A DNA stretch of 29,383 bases, from contig DASCNA010000153.1 of the NCBI GenBank assembly GCA_036011305.1, forward strand, positions 1 to 29,383, given 5' to 3'. Under the pieces are notes generated by a model. That model saw only the letters and a program-made list of their open reading frames with translations, was not told the origin of the DNA and ran no database searches. Positions within the stretch are counted from its first letter, which is position 1; each line of letters starts with the position of its first letter. This stretch comes from DASCNA01 sp036011305. Its GTDB lineage: Bacteria; Verrucomicrobiota; Lentisphaeria; Victivallales; GWF2-38-69. Positions 23,638 through 29,383 of the stretch are shown here, in pieces. A program made the translations under genes and the position numbers.

Positions 23638-23721
23638 AATAGTTTTGAAGTTTAAACAACAAACTATGTCCTTGAGTGAGAAACAGAGGTTGTTCTGTGT
23701 TTTTGAGACTTCAAAACTATT
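23638..23721. repeat. Long inverted repeat, candidate structured RNA or small repeat element
   Basis: AATAGTTTTGAAGT (23638-23651) and ACTTCAAAACTATT (23708-23721) are a perfect 14-bp inverted repeat enclosing 56 bases. Inside, AACAAC (23655-23660) can pair with GTTGTT (23689-23694), so the whole can fold into a long interrupted hairpin. There is no T-tract after it, so it is not a simple terminator. Confidence 0.6.
23672..23685 (+). repeat. 14-bp direct repeat, copy 2
   Basis: TTGAGTGAGAAACA, identical to 23374-23387, located in the loop of the inverted repeat at 23638-23721. Confidence 0.7.
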
Positions 23722-23971
23722 TAATTAGTATTATAAAATATAGAAAGATTTTTAAATCTTTATTTCTCTTAATGATGTTTTAAAAAACATACACTTCTAA
23801 TTTTCAAAGAATAGCAGTATAAACTAACAATTTTCTCGTATTTTTAGAATTTATTTTTGCCTCATGTCTGAATAAATACTCCCTTCCCACCAGAAACCTA
23901 AATCAGCTTTTTAAAACCAATTTAAGAACTTACTTAAATTTAATATTTGTTATTTATTAAACAAATATTTT

Positions 23972-23999
23972 TTGACAAAAAACAATTACTATGTACATT
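23972..23999 (+). promoter_or_regulatory. Sigma-70-type promoter for the HTH/PAS gene
   Basis: A consensus -35 (TTGACA, 23972-23977) is followed after 16 bp by TACATT (23994-23999) as a possible -10. The -10 overlaps the first GTAC half-site of the operator array, which would suit repression. Confidence 0.5.
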
Positions 24000-24028
24000 A
24001 TTGTATATTTAATGTACTAAACTGTACA
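23993..24028. promoter_or_regulatory. GTAC operator array before the HTH/PAS gene
   Basis: GTACATTA and TAATGTAC form a perfect 8-bp inverted repeat with a 9-bp spacer (23993-24017). A third core, TGTACA, lies at 24023-24028. The three GTAC cores start at 23993, 24014 and 24024, spacings of about two and one helical turns, so they face the same side. Autoregulation by the adjacent HTH protein is inferred. Confidence 0.5.
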
Positions 24029-24052
24029 CAATTGCTTTTGAAGAGGGCGGAA

Positions 24053-26329
24053 ATGATTGTAAAAACTGATAAATTAATAGCGTTAATAAAGAAGAGACGT
24101 TGGAAGGTCGTTGATTTTTGTTCTCAAATTGGAATTTCACGTTCGACATTATATGGCTGGAAAAATACAGGAAGCGTGCCGCAGGAAGCATTAATTAGGG
24201 AAATTGCTGAACTTCTTGAAGTTAGAGTATCTGAAATTTCTGATTTAAAGGATTCAAAGAAGGATGAAATATTTAATAATATATCAAACCTTATAACTTC
24301 TTTTAATTCAATTGAAGAGATTAACAGACATAAAAAAAGGTATGATGACGTAATATCGGTCATAGAAGAAGCTAAAAATGAAACACTTAAAATTAATACT
24401 ATAATAAAAGCACTATTTTCTTCTATAGGATCACATATATATATTAAGGATCCTGAATTAAATTATATAATGGCCAATGATAAATTTAAAGATGGGCTAG
24501 GATTATGCAAAGCATTTAATATTACAGGAAAGAATGATTATGGTATTTATTCTCATAAAGATGCTAATAATGTAATTGATAAGGATCATGTGATATTAAA
24601 GACATTACTTCCGCAGATAAATAATGAATGCAAACTTCCAGGTTCAAGGAATAAAATTGACTGTCTGGAATCACGATATCCAATATTGGATGATAATGGT
24701 AATCTTCTTGGTATAATTGGGACATATGATGATATTACTGAGCAGAAAAAAGCTACTAGCAATCAGGCTATCCTGGCTGCAGCTCTTAATAAAAGTAAAG
24801 ATGCCCATTGGATGGGAACATGGAACGATAAAAAGGAACAGTTAGACTATATTTTTATAAGTGATAAAGCTTTCCTTGATATTTTTGAAATCCCTATGAG
24901 AACAGATGAAGATAGAAAACTTTCCATATACAGAATCAAAGATATGATTGATAGATCTAATATTTTTCCTGAAGAAACGAATGAACTTAGAGATTTAAGA
25001 AAACATAAAAATGAAAATGGTCATATAATGACTATTGAATATAAAATAGTTACATCTTCAGGGAAAATTAAATGGATAAGGGATAGTAGAAACAAATTTA
25101 ATAAAGTTTGGTATGGAGTATTTTCAGATATAACTAATACTATGAATTTACACTCATGTCTTGATACTCCCAATGAGATTATTTTTGTAGGACGAGAAAA
25201 TCTGAAAACTTTTGAGTATAAATGTGATTTTGTAAATAATAAAACAGAGGAAATATACGGGATACCTAAACAGGAGTTTATTGACGGGAAATGGAGATTT
25301 TGTGTTCAGGACGAATCTATAAAATTTTTAGAACAGATGGATAAAGAGAGATATTCTGACATTATCTATAAAAAAGAGAGAAAACGTGAATATAAATTAA
25401 AAATTATTCATGCTTTAACAGGAGAAACAAGATGGGTGGAACTTAATACCTATATTAAACGTCAAGGATTCACTGCTGTTCATACAGGATTTATTAAAGA
25501 TATAACTGAACTTCAGTTGAAAGACCAGAAAATTAAAAGACTGACTGATGCCCAGGAAAAGATTGAAACGTTGATATGGATGGGGCATGAGAAGAGTTCT
25601 AATGACATTACATTCGTATATGACAGCATTAATTCTGAAAAAGCTTTAATTAACACACTTGGTATATCCAAAAAAGTTTTTTTTGCGAATAAGTGGTGTG
25701 AGTATATAGACATTTCAGCATGCGGGAGAAGTTTGGCTGAGTATGAAACTGCCAGAAGAGCAAGGATAACGCCTCGAACTGCTATTTTAAAGACTTTACA
25801 TGGTCGATGGATAAAAATGACAGTATATGAAACTAAGTTTGAATGGACATATACTCATACCGGTTTTATCGAAGATATTACAAAAGAAAAGGAAGCGTCC
25901 TGGTTGAGCGGGGTAAAAAACAGTCTTATGGATAAATCTGACAATCCTATCTGGATAGGACAATTGACTGAAGATAAATTTTGTAAAACAAAGCTAAAAG
26001 TTTTTTATACAAATCAGGCTGTGTACGATATGTTTGAGATGAGTAAAAAAGAATTCAAGGCGGCCGTAGCAATTAATCCGGATATGTGGCAGGAGTATAT
26101 TTTTTCCGATGACATTGAAAGAGTTTTATTAATTATTGAAGAACAGGATAAAAAAACTGATGATTATATAGAATTTACCTATAGAATGGAAATGCCGAAT
26201 GGGGAAATAAAATATATTAATGAAAATCGATTTACCTTCTCTGTAGGTAGTGAACGATTTGTAGGAGGAATTCAGAGAGATATAACAGAAAAGAAAACTT
26301 ATGATCAATTATTAAAAGATCAATCATAA
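24053..26329 (+). CDS. HTH transcription regulator with about five PAS domains
   Basis: Starting at the ATG at 24053, which has GAGGGCGG just upstream, the protein has 758 residues. Residues 1-65 are a Cro/XRE-type helix-turn-helix (KVVDFCSQIGISRSTLYGWKNTGSVPQEALIREIAELLEV). A helical linker follows. Then come about five PAS/PAC units, marked by their PAC endings GTYDDITEQKK, GVFSDITNTM, GFIKDITELQ, GFIEDITKEKE and GIQRDITEKK. Recurrent W(M/I)G motifs (HWMGTW, IWMGHE, PIWIGQ) suggest internal duplication of some units. No kinase, GGDEF, EAL or receiver domain is present, so the only visible output is the HTH. It appears soluble. The ligand and target genes are unknown. Its upstream region carries a GTAC operator array, suggesting autoregulation. 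Confidence 0.8.
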   Translation: MIVKTDKLIALIKKRRWKVVDFCSQIGISRSTLYGWKNTGSVPQEALIREIAELLEVRVSEISDLKDSKKDEIFNNISNLITSFNSIEEINRHKKRYDDVISVIEEAKNETLKINTIIKALFSSIGSHIYIKDPELNYIMANDKFKDGLGLCKAFNITGKNDYGIYSHKDANNVIDKDHVILKTLLPQINNECKLPGSRNKIDCLESRYPILDDNGNLLGIIGTYDDITEQKKATSNQAILAAALNKSKDAHWMGTWNDKKEQLDYIFISDKAFLDIFEIPMRTDEDRKLSIYRIKDMIDRSNIFPEETNELRDLRKHKNENGHIMTIEYKIVTSSGKIKWIRDSRNKFNKVWYGVFSDITNTMNLHSCLDTPNEIIFVGRENLKTFEYKCDFVNNKTEEIYGIPKQEFIDGKWRFCVQDESIKFLEQMDKERYSDIIYKKERKREYKLKIIHALTGETRWVELNTYIKRQGFTAVHTGFIKDITELQLKDQKIKRLTDAQEKIETLIWMGHEKSSNDITFVYDSINSEKALINTLGISKKVFFANKWCEYIDISACGRSLAEYETARRARITPRTAILKTLHGRWIKMTVYETKFEWTYTHTGFIEDITKEKEASWLSGVKNSLMDKSDNPIWIGQLTEDKFCKTKLKVFYTNQAVYDMFEMSKKEFKAAVAINPDMWQEYIFSDDIERVLLIIEEQDKKTDDYIEFTYRMEMPNGEIKYINENRFTFSVGSERFVGGIQRDITEKKTYDQLLKDQS

Positions 26330-26330
26330 G

Positions 26331-26378
26331 AAAACTTTTGCCGCGCAAGTATCAAAGCTTCTTTGACAGAAAAGTTTT
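26331..26378 (+). repeat. Nested inverted repeat after the HTH/PAS gene
   Basis: AAAACTTTT (26331-26339) pairs with AAAAGTTTT (26370-26378), and inside it TCAAAG-CTT-CTTTGA (26352-26366) makes a second hairpin. No T-tract follows. It begins just after the stop codon and could be a 3' end structure or an intergenic repeat unit. Confidence 0.5.
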
Positions 26379-26468
26379 GAAAAATATTATAGAAATTTGT
26401 ATTTTAATAATTAAGGTATTAAAGAATATTATATTCTTTTAATGATTGAAATGGGGGAGGGTAGAGTT

Positions 26469-28259
26469 ATGAAAATTAGGATCTCTGTAATAAGTATTTG
26501 TTTTGTATTAACATTTTTCGGAATAATATGCAGCTCATTTGGGGGGACAATTTACCAAAAGCAGTTAGCCAAGTTAAAAGCAGAACCTCCAATTTGTACC
26601 AACAGTTTTGATTTTTGTATTGTCGGGGACATTCAATTTGCAGAAACCTATAAATATTCTCAGGATTTTCTGTCTATGATTAAAGATTGGAATGCTTTAA
26701 TGCCAAATCTAATTTTTATCGATGGAGACAATATATTTGGAGGAGCGGCTTCTGGTGTTAATAAACAGTGGGATATTTACGAAAAACATATTGCTGAAAT
26801 TAAATCACCTATTTTTTCTATAGTCGGCGGTCATGATATAGCAGATGAAGCTACTCAGAAAATATTTACTAATCGTATAGGGCCGGTAATGTTTTCTGTA
26901 AACTATGGGAACAGTCAATTTATAGCATTAGATACAGAAGAAAACGGTCAATCTTCAGGTGTATTTTCAGACAAACAGTTGAACTGGTTAAAAAAAGAGC
27001 TTGCCTCATCAAAGGCAGAAAATATTTTCATAATGATGCATCAGCCTATTTTTGATATTAAACACTACGGTAATAAATGGAATAAGGTTGCAAAATTATT
27101 GAAAGGCTATCCTGTCAGGGCAGTATTTGCTGGACATAAGCATATGTATAGGGATTTTGGTGTAAGAGATGGAATTCATTATTTCATATCTGGCGGTGGA
27201 GGTGGAGACCGTACAGGACTTGCTGAAAACAAAGGTGGATTTGCTCATTATATCCTAGTTCAGGTACGTGGCAGTAAAATCCGTTATACCGTTGTCAAAC
27301 CGGGGTATATGTTCCCTTCTGATATAGTAACACAAACACGGGTATGGGAAATGGATAATCTGCATAATTGTATAACAACTCAAGCAGTAGAGGTCCCGTT
27401 TGGTAAAAAAATAAACCGAGAAGTTTCTGTCTATTTGAATAATCCTTACGATTGGTCTTTGAATTTGAATTTAAAATGGCAAGTGCCTAACGGTTGGCAT
27501 GTTACACCTACAAATTTAAATATAAAAGCAGAGCCAAATAAGCGTGGAACTGCTAAAATTCATGTATGGACAGATTCAGCTTCTGATGTTCATTTCCCTG
27601 TGCCATCATTTGAAACTGTTGTGCCTAAAGTGAAAAACGGAGGACCTATTAGAGTTACAAATAAACTAGATCTGGTGCAGACATCTTATGCTGTTCGCGC
27701 TCCTGAAAATATGAAGATAGATGGAAAGTTAAATGAATGGAAAAATGCTGTGAGTATGCCAATAACTTATTCTCATGCTTTCAATCCGAAAAATACTAAG
27801 GATCTTAGCGGTTACGTTCAAATGATGTGGAACAGTAAATATTTATTTCTTGCTGTAGATATGAGTGATAATGATCATTATCAGCCTAACTCAGGTGATA
27901 TAGTATGGTCGGCTGACTGTGTTCAGTTTTATCTTGATAAATGGTCATGGGAACTGTCTAAGACTCCTAAAGGAAATGAGGTATTTCTTGATACTTCACC
28001 AAAGGGAGAAATTGAAGCCTTTAATAAATCAGTAAAACTGGCTATTAAGCGAGTAGGTAACCACACTGTTTATGAAGCAGCTTTTCCTGCAAAAGATGTA
28101 TTTCCACTGATATTAAAAGCTGGTAAAACTTTTAATGTTGCTTTAATTGTTAATGATCTGGATAGAACTAAAGGTAATAAACTTCATTGGCTTGAGCTGA
28201 TGCCAGGCTGGGGAACTAAAATGACAGGTCCCATGGTTAGAATGACATTGGAAAAATAA
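26469..28259 (+). CDS. Secreted calcineurin-like phosphoesterase with NEW3-like and CBM9-like domains
   Basis: From the ATG at 26469, with GGAGG about 9 bases upstream, the protein has 596 residues and a clear signal peptide (ISVISICFVLTFFGIICSSFGG). The catalytic domain (about residues 45-285) has metallophosphoesterase motifs IVGDIQ, IDGDN, VGGHD, MMHQP and AGHKHMYRD. The usual GNHD reads GGHD, so a metal-ligand Asn is replaced by Gly, and the first motif is DxQ rather than DxH. A beta-rich middle (about 315-375, YLNNPYDWSLNLNLKWQVPNGWHV) resembles NEW3-type linkers. The C-terminus (about 410-595, KIDGKLNEWKNA... DCVQFYLD) resembles CBM9/DOMON sugar-binding domains. Substrate is unknown. 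The next gene starts 38 bp later, probably in one operon. Confidence 0.75.
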   Translation: MKIRISVISICFVLTFFGIICSSFGGTIYQKQLAKLKAEPPICTNSFDFCIVGDIQFAETYKYSQDFLSMIKDWNALMPNLIFIDGDNIFGGAASGVNKQWDIYEKHIAEIKSPIFSIVGGHDIADEATQKIFTNRIGPVMFSVNYGNSQFIALDTEENGQSSGVFSDKQLNWLKKELASSKAENIFIMMHQPIFDIKHYGNKWNKVAKLLKGYPVRAVFAGHKHMYRDFGVRDGIHYFISGGGGGDRTGLAENKGGFAHYILVQVRGSKIRYTVVKPGYMFPSDIVTQTRVWEMDNLHNCITTQAVEVPFGKKINREVSVYLNNPYDWSLNLNLKWQVPNGWHVTPTNLNIKAEPNKRGTAKIHVWTDSASDVHFPVPSFETVVPKVKNGGPIRVTNKLDLVQTSYAVRAPENMKIDGKLNEWKNAVSMPITYSHAFNPKNTKDLSGYVQMMWNSKYLFLAVDMSDNDHYQPNSGDIVWSADCVQFYLDKWSWELSKTPKGNEVFLDTSPKGEIEAFNKSVKLAIKRVGNHTVYEAAFPAKDVFPLILKAGKTFNVALIVNDLDRTKGNKLHWLELMPGWGTKMTGPMVRMTLEK

Positions 28260-28297
28260 TTTAATACTTTCTATAAAATACATGGAAGGAGTTTCTA

Positions 28298-29383
28298 ATG
28301 AATAAAAAATCTGAAATTCGAACAGGAGTTAGGACCAAGTGGCTAACGGCTGACAAACATGTGCTGAGGCAATGGCATATAAAATTTCATGAAGAAATCA
28401 TAAATAATGAAGAAGAAATTTTAGAACATCCGGTTATTGCCGAGTTTAGAAATATGATAAACAGTGATCCTGTAGTTAGGATGTATTTGACCGAAATGAT
28501 AGAACAGATCCCTAAAGACCCAAAGTATGATGAACATAGGCTGCAGAATATTGATCACATGTTACGGTTATTAAATTGTGTATTAACTAAAGCCCCTGAT
28601 TATAATGATACATTATTAGTCGGAACTCCGTTTTCAGCCATACTCATTTGGACAATGGGAACAAGAGCAGGTTTTGCTGCCTACCGCAATGAAAAAATTA
28701 ATGCTATGCTAAAAAAATTATTGGATGTATGGTGTCTATTTTTGAATAGCAGAAATTCACTTTATGTATTAAACGATTCTCCTGAAGGATGGATGTGTGA
28801 AGCAGCTCAAAGACAGCTTCATATTGAAGATTACCATTATCAGCCTAATGAAAAACATTGGGGATTTAAATCATGGAATGATTTTTTTACACGTAAACTT
28901 AAAAAAGGTGTACGACCGATAGCAGAGCCGGAAAATAACAAAGTCATTGTTGGTGCATGTGACTCAACAATATATAAAATTAGCAAAAACATAAAGAGAT
29001 ATAGTAAATTCTGGATTAAATCTCAACCTTATTCTCTGAGTGATATGCTGGATAATAAATATATAGATAAATTTATTGACGGAACAGTTTTTCAGGCATT
29101 TTTGAGTCCGTTTAAATATCATAGATGGCATAGCCCTGTTTCAGGAAAAATAGTAAAAGCATATGTAAAAGAAGGTCTTTATTTCAGCCAAGCTGATTCA
29201 GAAAGGGAAGATCCCACAGATCAGGATGCATCAGAGGGCTATCTTGTTCATGTGCAGACAAGAGCAATTTTTTTTATTGACTGTGATGATCCTGGAATAG
29301 GATTGGTTTGTGTGATGCCTACAGGTATGGTTGAAATATCCTCATGTATAATTGATTCTAAAATGAAAGCCGGTTATCATGTT
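28298..29383 (+). CDS. Phosphatidylserine-decarboxylase-family protein with extended N-terminus, 3' truncated by window end
   Basis: An open frame starts at ATG 28298 with GGAAGGAG 7 bases upstream and runs through the window end (362 codons, no stop). The first half (about residues 20-175) resembles the extra N-terminal domain found in some phosphatidylserine-decarboxylase relatives, including fungal L-tryptophan decarboxylases. The second half is the decarboxylase core: WNDFFTRKLKKGVRPI, VGACDS, FLSPFKYHRWHSPVSGKI and VCVMPTGMVEISSC. The GS(T/S) segment where these enzymes self-cleave to form the pyruvoyl cofactor would lie just beyond the window, so catalytic competence cannot be judged. 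Whether the substrate is phosphatidylserine or an amino acid is open. Confidence 0.75.
   Translation, partial: MNKKSEIRTGVRTKWLTADKHVLRQWHIKFHEEIINNEEEILEHPVIAEFRNMINSDPVVRMYLTEMIEQIPKDPKYDEHRLQNIDHMLRLLNCVLTKAPDYNDTLLVGTPFSAILIWTMGTRAGFAAYRNEKINAMLKKLLDVWCLFLNSRNSLYVLNDSPEGWMCEAAQRQLHIEDYHYQPNEKHWGFKSWNDFFTRKLKKGVRPIAEPENNKVIVGACDSTIYKISKNIKRYSKFWIKSQPYSLSDMLDNKYIDKFIDGTVFQAFLSPFKYHRWHSPVSGKIVKAYVKEGLYFSQADSEREDPTDQDASEGYLVHVQTRAIFFIDCDDPGIGLVCVMPTGMVEISSCIIDSKMKAGYHV

Larger units (their letters stand above)
23617..24052. other. Intergenic region with inverted repeat and promoter, no gene
   Basis: This 436-bp stretch contains no convincing coding sequence. It holds a 14-bp inverted repeat at 23638-23721, copy 2 of a 14-bp direct repeat, an AT-rich section with nothing recognisable (about 23725-23970), and then a promoter with an operator-like array before the HTH/PAS gene. 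Confidence 0.6.

Noticed and set aside
23972..24052. Upstream extension of the HTH/PAS protein by 27 residues
   Set aside because: The extension would begin at a TTG within the -35 element and run through the promoter and operator array; the ATG at 24053 has a strong ribosome-binding site.
1..29383. CRISPR arrays, tRNA/rRNA genes, insertion sequences or prophage genes
   Set aside because: No regularly spaced direct repeats, no tRNA T-loop or cloverleaf, no transposase or integrase motifs were seen on either strand.

Overview
The window is AT-rich bacterial chromosome from a Gram-negative-type organism. It encodes a TPR/LysM lipoprotein, a lipoprotein signal peptidase, a secreted phosphoesterase carrying a CBM9-like domain and an NAD-reducing [NiFe] hydrogenase, which together suggest an anaerobic or fermentative, polysaccharide-associated lifestyle. 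The fucose-isomerase-like protein and the CBM9-type secreted protein recall the PVC group, perhaps Lentisphaerota. That placement is a low-confidence guess from gene content; no rRNA marker is present.

Layout. Positions 1-4225 hold an L-fucose-isomerase-like protein and cyanophycin synthetase (cphA). Positions 4292-6205 hold a small membrane protein on the minus strand, then lspA and miaA. Positions 6370-17223 form a hydrogen-metabolism island: nikR (nickel repressor), hoxF-hoxU-hoxY-hoxH-hoxW (bidirectional NAD-linked hydrogenase and its protease), and a single-domain response regulator that ends at a strong terminator. On the opposite strand is an unusual 829-residue protein joining a histidine kinase, a CoA-disulfide-reductase-like flavoprotein and a rhodanese domain. 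A NiCoT nickel permease and the NADH-responsive repressor Rex follow. Positions 17275-21773 (minus strand) are the conserved nusA-infB-rbfA-DHH phosphoesterase operon, divergent from rpsT. Positions 22480-29383 are more accessory: a TPR/LysM lipoprotein, a small zinc-ribbon ORF, a structured intergenic region, a transcription-factor-like protein with an HTH and about five PAS domains, a secreted metallophosphoesterase with NEW3-like and CBM9-like domains, and a truncated phosphatidylserine-decarboxylase-family gene that runs off the window.

How the genes may work together. Nickel supply (NikR, NiCoT permease), NADH/NAD+ status (Rex) and H2/NAD+ catalysis (Hox) are encoded side by side. Rex-like boxes are visible upstream of both hoxF and rex, and inverted repeats suited to a ribbon-helix-helix repressor lie upstream of nikR and of the nickel permease. 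The most novel item is the kinase-flavoprotein-rhodanese fusion, which has no conventional sensor domain. It keeps the kinase catalytic motifs and the CoADR redox cysteine but has lost the rhodanese cysteine. With the adjacent lone receiver it looks like a redox-sensing two-component pair tied to the hydrogenase; this functional link is inference.
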